Positions 36,061 to 48,718 are shown, counted from the stretch's first letter. The stretch: 64,000 bases of DNA from Casuarius casuarius (GCA_003342895.1 PTFA01000050.1:5355615-5419614); one strand, 5' to 3'. The notes: generated by a model not told the origin, from the letters alone. Translations and numbers: made by a program.

Positions 36061-39000
36061 ACAGGTTTTTAAACAAAGGTACATTGCCACGCAACGTGGG
36101 AGTAAAATGCCATTGCGCTCATGCTTTGCCCAAACATCAGTGCTAAAACAGTGCAGAACTGAAGACTCATACACCTCATTTCTGGTAACAAAGCCTTGAT
36201 GATGGGCTTGATGTACGTCGTATCTTTTAATTAGCTTTGACTTTATTCTCATTTGTAGACACACAACCCCCCAGAATTTGTTTAAAGCGGGCAGTGGTCT
36301 ACATGTTAGCGAGGCAAAGCGGCAAGGAGCTGGCAGCGGGGAGCAGAGGAGGAGGGCGCTGAGGTGGGACGGTGGGACACTCGTGTCACATGTCTCTGCT
36401 CCCTTTCCTCCAGCTCCTCTCACCACCGGCACCTTCAGACTAGCCATGGCTGGGGGGACAAGCCAGCTGTGCTTAGAGAGTCATCAAAAAGATGTCTCGC
36501 TCGCAAGGCCGGGCGGGCGAGCGCTCGGCAGCCCCGTGGAGCTGCAGCGTTTCTGCCATCGTGGCTCGCCAGGTCGATCTGCTCATTCGGGCGCTGCGCT
36601 TGCCCGCGTTACCTGGGGATTTGGGCTCCAGTCGCAGCTGAGGTCTTTCCGCACTCATTTAGTATTCAGCACGTCTTGACTGCTTAATTGAGGAGATGTG
36701 TAGCCGTCTCTATTAGTGCACGAGCTCTTTGGGGGAAAAATCAGTGTGGACAGCGCTGCAGTGTTTACATTTCCGATTTATGAGGAGAAATTCCTCCAGC
36801 CATCTGCCGCCGCCCGCCGTCCCCAGGCATTGCTGCCACGGGCTGAGCTCCGGCGGTGCCGTGTCTGAGGCTGGGTTGCTGACTGTGCTTGGTAGCTGCA
36901 GCTCGAAGGGGCACTGCCACGGGACACCAGCTCTCCCAGAAGCGCTGGCAACGCAAGACTTGTTAGTCCACGTGCACGCCTCGGGGTAAATGGCTTAATT
37001 TTCAAATATCAGAGAGGAGCTTCTTTCTCCGTGTGGCACATGAGATGGGAACAGGCCCTACTGTGTCTCTGTGGTCCAGCAGTGTCACTGCTTCAGACCT
37101 AGCCTTGCATTTAGGCCGAGTCTCATGGGGTTGCTCCTCCCCAGGCCCTCCTTCCACAAATGACAAATTAACAGAAATATTTAAGACAGAATTTTCTCCT
37201 GTTGTCATGCTTAGAAGAGATCCGTGATGCAGAGTTCCTTATCCTCAGCAGCTGAATTCTTGCAGGCTGTGTCGAAGGTAGCAGAACCACAGAGAATAAA
37301 GTTATTCCTGAGGGGGCAGAGGTAGGCTTGCAGTGGCCCTCCTTCTGCCTCAGCATCTTCAGGCACTCAAAGGGAAACCAAGTTACCTTCTGGAAATATT
37401 TCCACATTGCTTAATCCCTGCCGGGAGAAGTTTCTCTAGAAGAAGGTCCTGCCTCGGTGTAAAATCCCTGTGAAGAGAATCCGCTGTAAGGCAACCTCCT
37501 TGCTCTGGAGTCCGAGGTGGACACGTCTGCGCTGTGCCACGGGGCTGGCGGAGCGCCGGGAGAGCTGGTGCGAGCTGTGTGCCACGGACGTACGGCGTTC
37601 GGGGCAGTTGAGAACGTGGAATGAAAACCTGCGGCTAATTCGTGTGGTCCTGCAAACACCTCCCGGCAGCACCTTCCCTCAGCTCTCTGGGCGCTTCTCG
37701 TTCATTCCGGGAGTTGGTTGCGGAAGCGGTTCGACCGCTCGGCTCCGCCGTGCTGCTGCCCGCCGAGGGCTGCTGCCCCCGGCGCGGGGGCTGCGGGCGC
37801 CTGGGCCCGCGTCCTCCGGCTCGGGGCTCCCCGCCGCGCGCCACCGCGGACATTCCCCAGCTTCTGCTGCCACCTCGTGGGCAAGGCCTCGGCTCTGCAG
37901 GGCCGCGCGGAGCCGCGCGCCGCAGGCCCGAACCTGCACCGCCTCGTCGGGCGGCCTGGAGGGGCTCCCACGCTGAGCAGCTCCTACCCGGAGGGTCTCG
38001 CCCGGAAGAATCGCGATTGCCCACTGCGCAAGTCATTGCTCCCGCTGTGTTTCGACACGAACGCAGACAAACTGGGGTCGTTTCAGTGGATTTTGTTTCG
38101 CTGTGACTAGAAGTTTGGGTTTTGAGCCCAGCGGAGCGTTGAAATGCTCAGGTATTAGGATTTTCCACGTTATAAATATTAATCTAAAATAACTCTGTGG
38201 TTTTAGCTTCAAATTACAAAGCTTTAAAAACTTTTCACTTGTTTGGGTTGCATTTTCAGGTATGTGAAAAGCCACTGAAAACACCCTGCTTTTGGCCCTA
38301 TAGGTTTATGGACGATGACTTTGTGCTTATGTTAGGACTTGAATGTGTATGTGGAAAATGCCATTTTCCTCTCCGGTTTCAAAATGTATGTTTTATATGT
38401 CATTGTCTGACATAAGATTTTATCAGGCATGTTGTTTTCACTGCACATCCTGACTCAATGCAGTGTGGTCTCCAAAAATCAGTCATAACACAGCACATCT
38501 GCCAGAAAGAGGCACACATTTCCATACACTGCATGTGCCACCAGCGTTTCAGTGCAACGTATGGGCAGATGGTTTTGTCCAAATTCAGCAGTCACGTGAT
38601 TTCCAGATGGCTTAATGTTCACGAATAACGTATCCCGATATAATCCAAACCTAGACATGGGTCAAATTCAGTCTCTAAGTGAAGGTATATTAGTAACAAA
38701 TGTGATGCTCTTTCTCTCTGCCCCATTTCTGCGCTAAGTGTGCTATAAAGCATTGGAGAGAAGTACACTTAATTTGGAAAATAGGGTCAGAGTAATGAAG
38801 ATCATCCACCTCCAGTGCCATCCAGCGCAGGCACCTCCTGCTCATCCCCCCGTTTCAGAGAGACAGAAAACGAGGAGGTGCATCTACCTTCGTTACGGCT
38901 ATTATTAAGCATTGCAAGTTGCATTTCTTAGCTGAACTCTGCCGAGCGGCTCCGCGGAGCCCTCGGGCCAGGCGCGGGGGCCAGGGCGGCCGCGGGGCCC

Positions 39001-40744
39001 CAGCCACGGCTGTGCCTCGTCCCGTGGCGGCGGCGGCCGAGGGGCCTTTCCCGCGGCGGCTGGCCGCAGGTGAGCTCCGCTGCGCCGCTGCAGAAGTGAT
39101 TGTCGGTTGATCCTTCACTACTTCAGTGATGACGATCAGCTTTTGAACTGCTGTAAATGAGGCCAATCAGCATTACTTTCGTTTCATTACTTCAAGAGCT
39201 TACTCATAAATTTCCTCTTATCCTGCTTCCCCTTTGGTCTGGAATTAGCCACAGCGCTTGCTATGAGCTGCTGCACCCAGTTCTCTGCAGTTGGAGCTGT
39301 TTGATCTTTCCTGCGTTTAGTAATCAACTGGCAAACATGCCTTATCTTGTTTGACTTGAGGAAATACACCTTCCTGCCCGTTTCTGCCAGCGTTGCAGGC
39401 ACAGCGCTGCTGGTGGAGTGCGTAACTAGCTGCAGCATTTAACTGACCTCAGTCTAACACGGGAGGGAACGAATTGGCAACGACTCTGCAAAATAATTAA
39501 CAACATCTTTCATTTAGCTGTGTGAATTTTATTACTTAGATGTTAAAAAGGGGGAGGATGGATTTCATTGCCGACTACAGGGTGTTTTTCCCCTGTAGTA
39601 TCAAGCGGCCAGTGATTCCTCGCGTGGCGGGGGCGGGAGCGTCTGGCGGCTCTGCTCCCCCGGGGCAGACGCGGCCCGTTCCCCGGAGGCACAACGGCCA
39701 GGCGCGGCCTCCGCTGCCCGCCATCGTGGCCAGCTAGGATGAGCTGAGGACACCAGCCCGGGCCCAAACTCCACTCGAGGGTGCCGGGGAGCCGAGGGCC
39801 AGCCCTGGCCTGGGGCAGCCCGCAAAGGTGGAGGAGCTTTTCCAGCCATAGGGAGCTAATTAAAACCAGTGTGGGAGCAGAGCAGCTGTGATGAAGGTGG
39901 AGCCCGTCAAACGCGCGATCCGTTTCCCTCTCGGGAGACTACAGCAAAGGGTAGTTTTCAAAGGTGTTTTGCCACAACATTACATGTGCTTGAAGTAAAC
40001 CAACCTGCTCTCAGCAGAGTGTGAGCTGCAAGTGTCTTTTGTTTTTCCTTTTTAATGATGAATTTTTCAAGTTAAAAAATTATTTGTTTTCTTGGTGTTA
40101 GAATCTGTTTTAATGGATTGATGAATACGGTGAATACGGAAATCGCTGAGATGTGCAAAAGGCACGAGCACAGATGAGGGGTGTGAATTTCTGCGCAGCG
40201 AGTGTCAGGAGCCCGATCCTCCTGGCCGCGTGGGAAACGCTCCGTGAGAGCCGTCCAGAGGCAGGATCCCCCCTCCCGGCCCCGCTTGCCTTCCCCCCGG
40301 GGACGGGCCATTTCCCAACGCACCAGGAATGGCTCCACCTGGCAAGAATTATGGTGTTTCTGAGATGCTTGCATTCGCGGCACCTGTAAGGAACCAAAAC
40401 CAGCCACAAGAGAGGCCCGGGAGGCTTCGGGGGGTGAGTTTGTGTCCTGTGTCTCTTCTTTGTGCAGCTCTGCTTGGAGCAGACCCAAGGAACATGATGC
40501 CCCTTGTGCTGTGCTGCTCCCAGGAGCTCGAGTATCAAGGTAGGGAATAACTTCACTTTCCCCACGGAGCACCTCCGTAGGCCCCCAAGTGGCCCCGGAG
40601 CTGAGGGGCAGCAGCCGTGTGCTCAGGCCTGGGAAGTTTCCCGCAGCTGGAGTGCAGGGTGCTGTGGGTGGCAAGCTCTCCAAAGCCCTTTTTGCACCAT
40701 GATGTTGGGCGCAGGTGAGGCAGGAGCGGGTGCTGGCGGCAGGC

Positions 40745-40965
40745 TGACAACCTGACCGGCAGAGACTTGTCCTGCCGCAAGCTGCGCGCTCGAGGGAAGC
40801 GGGATCCGTATGTTACTCCAGTTTATCACGTGTAAACTGGGGATAATAATAATTACCTACGTCACAGGGGTGTCGCAAGCCTTAATTAATTAGTATTTGC
40901 AAAGAGCTTTCAGATAATTGGATTAGAGGTGCTATATTAACACAAACTGTTATTGTTATTATTTA
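40745..40965 (+). repeat. MIR-like SINE relic, best copy in the window
   Basis: GTGTAAACTGGGGATAATAA followed by TTACCTACGTCACAGGGGTG and GTCGCAAGCCTTAATTAATT, then TTTGCAAAGAGCTTTCAGAT, GGTGCTATATTAACA and TTATTGTTATTATT. This tracks 'tgtaaaatggggataataatacctacctcacagggttgttgtgagg ... gtaaagcgcttagaa ... gctatataaatgttattatt' through to the SINE tail. Confidence 0.75.
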
Positions 40966-41332
40966 TTTATTATGCACTTGCAGAGTTCATCTGTGCAGTA
41001 TGTTTTTGCTGAGTCTATCTTGCAGGTCTAAGTAGAGTAGGTTGCACTGAGTTAAAAGGAAGACAAGAAGTAAGCTGCGATTCCAGCTCTTGCTTACGAC
41101 CTCCGCGAGGGCCATGCGTGCCAGCGGAGGCTGAGTGACAGCCACGGGAAAACTTTGAGCAGTGGCCCCCCTGCAGCAGGAGGGTCCCTGTGCTTGTAGG
41201 AGACGTATGGCCAAAAAGGGCCCTGCAGTTTGGGAGGCTGTTGTACAACGTGCCCCAGCTCAGCTTCCCTTCCCGAGCGCCTTTCGGCCCCTGCTGTTGC
41301 GTGCGGGGTTGCACGAAGGAGAAGGTCCCGCT

Positions 41333-41424
41333 GCCGGGCTGAGGCTGCGATCCCCGCGCGTGCCCCTTCCCACCCGCCGCCGGGCTGAGGCTGCGATCCC
41401 CGCGCGTGCCTCTTCCCGCCGCCT
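41333..41424 (+). repeat. 46-bp GC-rich tandem duplication
   Basis: Unit starting GCCGGGCTGAGGCTGCGATC at 41333 recurs at 41379 with few changes; unit length is 46 bases, about two copies. Confidence 0.9.
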
Positions 41425-42829
41425 TGAAGTTGCAATACGCTTCTAAGACTCGCCTAAAACAGAAAAGTGTGGGAAGAAAACAGAAATGGTCAGGCGGGAC
41501 AACGCTGCAGGGATTTGGTGCCATGGGGATGGCTGCGGCCACGTTGGGCCGTGGCACGCTGGGTGCCAAATCTGTGCTTTTTCCTAAGACATGAAGGTGT
41601 TGGGGAATATGTGAAACATGCTTCCGAAAGCGGTGAGTGCTTTTCCGTCTGACTCCAGCTTCTCTAGGTAATTTGCCCCTGAGGTGAATGCTTGGGTCAG
41701 AGTTAAATACAGCTGCTTTGGGATTTCATGGGTATGAAAACAGGCTAATTTGGTGCATAAGTCATTTTTAGTGCACTAATTTCCTGTTTTACATGCAGAA
41801 ATAGTCTATAAATGGCGCAAAAGTCTTCAGTAAACTAAGCCAAAAGCACGTTGTTCAGATATACTGATGTTGGAGTCTTCCTTAAGAGCATATTATACAA
41901 AAACTTGATACTTCAGTTTTTACTGGAGACCAGCAAATCTCTATCAGCTTATAGCTCTGCATAGGTTATTAGTCGTCTCAGGCTTGTATTGCTCTGTTTT
42001 TCTTCATTAGTATTAAGCTTTTATCCATCCAATTTTTTGAGGAGCTTTAAGTCCGCAATTGAGCATCTGAAGTCTTTCTTCATTAAGAAGAACAATAACC
42101 AGTGCAGTGTGTAAAGGAGATATTTAGGGAAACAACGTGGGGGCTGTCACAGCTCCAGCTGGATGTGGTAGGGACGACTCTCCCGGAGGCTTTCCTGAGC
42201 GCCTCGGCTGCGGTATTGCCCTGGATAGTGTCTGACCAGGCTCAGACCTTCTGTGAACCACCACAAACTCAAGGGCTCAGCGTAGACGTCCGTAGCTGCT
42301 TCCAGCAGCTCGCCTTAGCAGCACGTCCCCATTGCCTCTAGGCAAGACAGAGGAGGGATGGAGGGAAAAAGTGCTGAAGTCTGGAAAACTTATGGAAAAA
42401 TCTTAAGAACAACCAAATCTGCAGGAAAAAATGAGGATAAATTTCACTTCTAGCCACTGGTGAGTTACCAGCGCAGGTGAGCCGCGGCGAAGGCTGAGGC
42501 TGGCGCCGCGCGTGGTGGGGAGCAGCCGCTGCGGTGGGAGCCCCGTCTCGCCCGTGCCGCCGTCGCCCCGTCCTGTGCCTCCTCTCACACCGGTGGCCAC
42601 GCTGTTGGCGCCTCCGCTCTTTCCCTTCGCCTTTCCTTAAGCTTGCAGGCAGGTTTATGGTGGTCTTCAGTATCGACCGTAAAGCGAAGGAATTGCTGCA
42701 TAGATGGGGTCTTGCGCGTAGCACCCGCAAGGTGCAGACCGCTGGAGCTACGGGGACCGAGCGCGTGCCCAGCTCGCCGGAGAGCGGCAGGGCAGCGCAC
42801 AGGCTTCGCGCGCCCCGTTTATAGCCGTC

Positions 42830-43340
42830 TCCATGCGAAATTGCTCTGATCTGATTTGCATACGCAGCCAGGGTAATCGTTGGCAAATTAAACTTGTAGT
42901 TCACAAAATCTGGGCCTGAAACCTTTACAATTCTCCCTGACATGCTAATCTGAGTGTATATGTCACTTCATCAATTTCATGAAACCATAAATCTCCGGCG
43001 CTTGGCACCCCCAGATGCGTGCGCCAGCCACGGCGCCTGCGCCGCCGCCGCGCGGGGGCTGCCGGAGCCACGGGCCCTGCAGCCGCCGTGGCAGATAGCT
43101 TTAATGAGCTCTTCCCTATTCAAGTATTGAATCAGAGCTGTTACGATGTCAGCCTAAGATTCATTGCAATATCTGCGGGAGATTTATCTTCACTTTTCCA
43201 TTTTTTTTCTTAAGATGTTGTTGTCCTGGAGGAGTTGTTACAATGTCAATAAATGCGTCATCTACATTTGTTAGCGCAAATGCAGTTATAAGATGTCAAA
43301 GAGAGATTTGTCTCAAGTTTTTTATTTCTACCTTACGACG
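42830..43340. promoter_or_regulatory. Candidate conserved element split by a CpG-rich insert
   Basis: AT-rich flanks with TGATTTGCATACG, GGCAAATTAAAC, ATGCTAATCTGAG, CATTGCAATATCTG and TTACAATGTCAATAAATGCG words surround a roughly 100-base CG-dense stretch at 43,000-43,100. Octamer, homeodomain and SOX-like sites are dense. Inference only. Confidence 0.3.
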
Positions 43341-44352
43341 GAAAAGCAGACGCGGTTTCGCCAGAGGCGCCGTGGCTCGTCCCGGGTCCCGTATCCCGAA
43401 ACGGGGAGGCGCGGGGTGCTCTCGCGGCGGCGGCCGGCACGCCACCTTCTCGCTGCGGCCGGTACCTGGTTCCAGTTGTCCCGTCCTCCCCCGGGGACGG
43501 GCACGTATTCAATACCTCATTCAGCCTTTTTCCGAGCAAACGGCAAGTCTCCACCTATTCGTTTATGGCACTCGACTTCTCAGACGCATCCCGCTAATTT
43601 AGCGGTGTATTTCTGAATGTTTTATGCTGGAGGAAAGCTTTATCATAGCCAGATGCTGTCGACGGCTTGAGGTTTGGCTTTTGTTCAGTTAGGAGAGATT
43701 TAGCTATTGAAGCACTGATTCTGGGGCCGGCTATCTCGGAGCCAGATGGTTTCGTTCCAAATGTTTAAAATCTATAAATCTTTAATCTATAAATTCTGTT
43801 GTCACTATGAAAATGATAGGTTAAATTTTGCACTCCTCACAGATAGTTACCCTCTGAGTAGATATCATCAAAGATTAAAAAGTCATTATTTCTTGGGTTT
43901 CTATATATTTTGCCCTCTTTGCTGTTTTTGTGTAACTTCTTAGAAAAAAGTTATTCAAAACTCAGCGTTGAAGAACATCAGAAATCAGCCTCTATGAACT
44001 CAACGCGCAGGAATTTTTTTTCCAGTGTACTGCTCCTTTTTGGTTTATCTGTAATTTTTTATGACCTGGTATATTTGTTGTTTATATTCCAACCAACTGG
44101 TTTCATTCTCTCAATGATATGTGTTTTACACATATTGAAGAAAAGTGGTTATTTGCCTTATTTCGCTTTTACTCTTGTATTTTGCTTTTCGAACCTGTAA
44201 GCAGCAATATTTTTCTGCCCTTCAAATCTTGCTGGTGTCACAAGAGTTCTTGCTGGCTAATTTGCTGTCTGTGGGTGAACACTGAAATTTAAGGGTACCG
44301 CAGCTGACAGGCAGCCGTAGCACATCATTTGTTCTGCAGAACAGCCCAACCT

Positions 44353-44376
44353 AAAAAAAAGGGGGGGGGGGGGGGG
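44353..44376 (+). repeat. A8-G16 homopolymer pair
   Basis: Eight A then sixteen G. The G run can form a G-quadruplex and is prone to sequencing error. Confidence 0.9.
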
Positions 44377-45480
44377 TCATGTTTCTGCTCGAATGTCTAT
44401 GCCGAGAGGCAAGAGGAGGGACCGGCGGTGGGGCTGGCCCCGCTGTGGCCGAGCTCCCAGCCCCGGGTGCTGGCACGCGATGCTGGGGAGATGTTGCCTG
44501 TTGTCTCCCTCAGCTGTGCTGGAGCCTCCTCCGGTCCCTGGTGTCTGGGGCTGGATGATCCCCCGCGAGGGAGCTGGGCTGATCCCTCCACCCGGAGTGG
44601 CCCAGGAGAACAACCGGAGACCTGCTGTAGTTTAAGCGATCTCAAAATGTCTTGCAACAAACTTGATGCCTCATCAGTTATAAACCTGGGAGACAAGATG
44701 CGACTCTTCAAAAAGAGAAATACCTGCTCTGAATCTTTCCTAGGAGTCGGGAGCGCCTGGACTCCTGGTGGGAAAGCAGCGGAGTAGTCGAGGGAAGGAA
44801 GGGTTTGTTAGCTTGCCCGGAGCTTGCTCCTCCTAACGCCATGCCTCACTTTCTTGCAGCTCTGCAAGCGCTCCCGCTCCGTGGCCCCAGTGGACAACGC
44901 GCGGGGTGACCCCCCTGGGGGGCTAACGCTGGCGCTTGAAACTGGGAGGTGGCAGGGAAGTCTTTACTGGCCCCTTAAAGGAAGTCTGAGCTGGAATAAC
45001 ACGAGCCCTGCTCTCCTGCTCTGCTGCCAAACTGCTTTACGTCTAATCACGTGCAGTTGCACTTCTGCCTGCCCGGCAGTGGTGCTTCGGACAGACGTAG
45101 ATGTGTACCTACATCAAAGCTTTGCTGTGCTCGGGGGGCGACCAGCCCTTCAGCACCAAGTTGCACGGCCAAACCCGAGCGCGGCCGAGGCCTCGGGGCG
45201 GGCAGTGGTGGGGGGAAGAGAGCAGCCCCGGGGGCTCCCGCCGCTTTGGCGCAGACCCAGGCCAAGGCGGGCAGGCGGCCGGGCCGCGCGCTGCCCTCCC
45301 AGGCCGCACCGTGTGAGGGAAGGGACCGGCCGGCCTCAGCCCGCCCCGCAATACGGCTGCGCGTGATGAGCTCTCTGCACTCCGGTTTTGCTCAAGCATA
45401 ACTTTAAAATTGTTAGGGACAAAGCTTCTGATACATTTGCCTGAGTTTATGCAAATTTATTAAAATTAATGCAAATTGCA

Positions 45481-45524
45481 ATCTATTGGGTTTTTTCTTT
45501 TCTTTTCTTTTTTTTTTTTTTAAA
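45481..45524 (+). repeat. T-rich tract
   Basis: TTTTCTTTTC units followed by a T run, low complexity. Confidence 0.85.
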
Positions 45525-47269
45525 TGATATTGGCAGGCATGAGTGAGGCAGAAAGACACCGGACTGATTTTTCACTATCTTGCATCTTTTCAAGTACTTT
45601 ACTCTCAGGCGCAGTGAACGTGAAGTGTCCAAAACTACATTTTGTCCTCGCTTTGTATAGGTCGGAAAGCTAAACACAAAGCGGAGCTCTAATTGCACAC
45701 AAAGTCATTAACCAGTGTGAAAGTGAGGAGGACTGCTTTTACCAGCAACTTGTATCGGTGAACAGCAAATACATGTGGAGAGGAACAACGTGTGCGGAGC
45801 AGGTGAGAGCGGGCACGGCAGTAACTCACACACACCGCACAAGGGAGGTGGGATTGGGAAAAATGCCGTACGTGGGGAAACGGCAATCGCAGGGACCCGC
45901 AGCCACGCGGGGAAGTGTCAGCAGAGACGGATGTGGAGGCGCGAGTTGAAGCAGGCGATGCCGTTGGGTGGACACCAGCAGACCTGCGTGCTGGGACTGC
46001 TGCAGGGCCACCGGCGGCAGCAGGACCCTTGGGGAGAGGCCGCGGTTAGCGGAGGTTGCGCGCACCTCGGCTGGGCCGACAACCCGGGCAGGAGGCCGCC
46101 GAGCGGCCCGGGGCCCGCGGGAAGGCCGGGCTGGGCTGCGGCGCGGCTCCGCTCTGCTTCCCATTAGCCGGGCGGCGGGAGGGGAGCGCTGCCCGGCCGC
46201 AGCTGCAGGCTGTACCAAATGACTCGCTAGTTTATTTTTGGATCCCTTTTCAGTTTACAGTAACGAGGCTGAACCCTGGGTTCTGTGTCTCCTCTCCGGG
46301 TTGTTTTTTTGAAGTCATTGTTATAGAGTACTAGTGTCTATCAATCCCACATGGCTTTTATTTACATGAATTTGTTAAAGAATACACAAAAAAGGTGACT
46401 CTTGATATTGTATATAGTACGGGTAGGCCGGGGCGGCTCCGAGGTCGGAGGGGTGGGTGCCGCGGCTTCGCGGCATGGTGCGGGACGGGCTGTGCGGAGA
46501 CGGCTCCCGGGGCTGGGCCCTGGCTGGGGGCTCAGGACATGGGGAAACACTTCAGGCTTTTTATAATTTAGCTCTAGTTCCTCTCTGTCTGGTTGAAACA
46601 AGGTCCTGTGTTTTCTTTGCAAGGCGGAAGGAGCTTCTTTTGCAGTTGGTTTTAAGTCGAGGGGCTGCAAGCCTTGGGGCAGCGCTAGAGAGGAGCGCAG
46701 CCTTCGGGCAGGACGCGCGTTTGCTCCTCTGAAGCTTCAGTAAGGAGCCAGGCGATCCTGGGGGGCCGCTGGCCGGGGCTGAGCGCTCCTGGGTGGCCGC
46801 AGCTTTAATACGTTCCTTGATGGACAAACGTCCACGTTACAGCCCGAGTTTCTAACAGCAAGGCACCGGAGGGAACGACCATGAAAATCCACCCCTCCGT
46901 CGCCCAGGTTGTGGCCTCTCGACGTCGGGGCGCAACGGCAGAGGAAGCCTGCCCAGCTCACAGGCTCCTCAGGCTCCTGCGCGGGAGGTTTCGTCGTCAT
47001 CGTTAAGCTTCTGCGGCAAGATAAACCTGAGGACGTCGAAGGGGAAACGCGCGGGAGGCGTGTTCGGTCCCTCAGCGTTGCCGATGGCTGCTGGACGTGG
47101 GGCAGATAACGTGACGAAGAGGAACTGATGACCTCTATCAGAAACGTTAATAGAACGTTTCTGTTGGAAGGGAAATACGTGGCCATGTTTGTGTGGCTTT
47201 TCGTAGGAAAATATTCCGTATTAATTGGCAACAGTACAAATCTTAGGATAGAAAATGCCTCCTGGTATC

Positions 47270-47560
47270 TGGTTCTGTATAGAAACCAATAAAGTAGAGC
47301 AAATTTGTTGCTAAACTGTAGCTTATATAGTATTTCATTTATTGGAGAGCCTAGTTAAATCCTAAACCTGCTGTTATATCCCCATTTATGGAGCAAACAC
47401 TCTGTGCTCTTCTACTGGTTTAATATACTATTTGCTTAATGGGCCATTGACATAATCATTTGATATAGATCCTAGTCATACCATGTTACCAAGCTATGAT
47501 ATATTAATATAGCTACATATTAATGGTGGAGGGCAAGCATGTTATATTATTATCCATGAC
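47270..47560. promoter_or_regulatory. AT-rich block with nested palindromes
   Basis: Includes AGCTATGATATATTAATATAGCT-like dyad symmetry: AGCTAT (47492-47497) and ATAGCT (47509-47514) around the perfect palindrome ATATTAATAT (47501-47510). It is followed at once by another TACATATTAATGG. Could be a regulatory block or simply AT-rich DNA. Confidence 0.2.
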
Positions 47561-47616
47561 CAATTAGTTTCTATCTATCTTAGGGATACAGCTATCTAGG
47601 TGGTAGTCTTTACGGG

Positions 47617-47700
47617 TCTGATTTTAGAAGTCTGAGTACTCACAGCTTCGGTTGAAGTCAATTGTGTTTCTTGATGGATCCATTATTCAGGGTTACTCAT
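47617..47700. repeat. Relic of ancient palindromic amniote element
   Basis: CTGATTTTAGAAGTCTGAGTACTCACAGC-type order (CTGATTTT, GTCTGAGTACTCACAGCT, GGTTGAAGTCAATTG) matches the reptile element 'ctgattttcagaagtgctgagcacccacagctcccattgaagtcaatggg' as I remember it. The second arm is badly decayed. Confidence 0.5.
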
Positions 47701-48718
47701 AGCCCTCTATATAATATAATCTTTGAGCATGTAACTATAATTGTATATTTCTACTTGCAGTTGGAGATTTTTATGTTTAATTACTGTTAACTGGGTTTTT
47801 TTTTCCTTTTTTCTCCAATGGATAATTAAATAATGCTTTTCCTTCTCTTTTCAGCTTTCTACTTGATCAGCCAGGAGATAGCCTATAAAGTCAAAAGGGA
47901 CTGTTTATGTTAGGAAAGCATGACACTCTGCAGTTTTTTCATTAATATAGATATATTTAGTTGCTCACAAACAGTATTTTTGTGCTGCAGTTACAATGTA
48001 TAGTACAGAACTCTTTACCCCTGCAGATACGATCTCTTTTCTGCTTTCTTTCACCCCCTCATGCTTGGATTATTAATAACAATATGAAAATATGAGGGAC
48101 CAGCATGTAGATTTTGCTCTTTGTGGGATGCCTGCAGAATTAAGTGATCATTATAAATAGGAGGTAAAATTGGCATTTTATCTGTCTTGTATGCTGTAAT
48201 TAAGTAGCTGATTTCTTCCTGATGTGGCAGCAATAGTGGCTTTAGAGAGAAGGAGAAAGGGTAATAGTTGTCTAGATCAGTCCTTATGCATTAAAATAAG
48301 AGAGAGAGAGAATATGGGAAGTGTAGGTGACACAGTGGTCAATTAGAAGGGCGAAAATAAGAGTTTTGATTTGCAGAGAGGTTGAAAAGGGTGGGATGTA
48401 GAAATGCTTGGATAGAAGAAGGAGAAAGGACGGGACAGTCCGGATACTCGGAGCACTGGAAAAGCGTCAACCACAGCTCGTTCCCACAGCACAGCTGAGC
48501 AAGGGGGAGGAGGGAGGGAGGGAGCGAGCGCCAGAGGTGACCGAGATTGGGAGAGGTGAAAAGGAAGGAACTCGGGTGTATGACATCCCCCGTGGGTTAT
48601 TTCAGAGTAGACTTTTTAAAAAGTATTCTAGACTATTTTTTAACACAACAGCTTACGTGCAAAGAGAAAATAAAAGCTCTAGGTAGCTTGCAAGTCGCCG
48701 TCATTTTCCTTTGGGTAC

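Larger units (their letters stand above)
31271..47130. other. Intergenic mosaic of CpG-rich patches and AT-rich blocks
   Basis: No gene recognised. GC- and CpG-rich patches lie roughly at 31.40-31.53, 34.15-34.52, 36.28-37.00, 37.50-38.02, 38.93-39.10, 39.60-39.85, 40.18-40.80, 41.08-41.57, 42.45-42.83, 43.00-43.10, 43.34-43.51, 44.39-44.62, 44.85-45.37, 45.78-46.21, 46.42-47.10 kb. Between them the sequence is AT-rich with homeodomain-like words. The long open frames in the patches occur on both strands at once, as expected from low stop density in GC-rich DNA. Confidence 0.65.

Noticed and set aside
37470..38110. Overlapping 130- to 168-codon frames on both strands
   Set aside because: GC-rich shadows of each other; low-complexity Arg/Ala/Pro translation.
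40072..40683. 203-codon minus-strand open frame, plus neighbouring 151- to 184-codon frames
   Set aside because: Several frames on both strands are open together in CpG-rich DNA. Compositions are Pro/Arg/Gly/Ala-biased with no domain and overlap a region of CpG patches and a MIR relic.
42338..42943. 201-codon minus-strand open frame
   Set aside because: Crosses AT-rich and CG-dense segments with abrupt composition change and has no recognisable domain; opposite-strand frames are also open.
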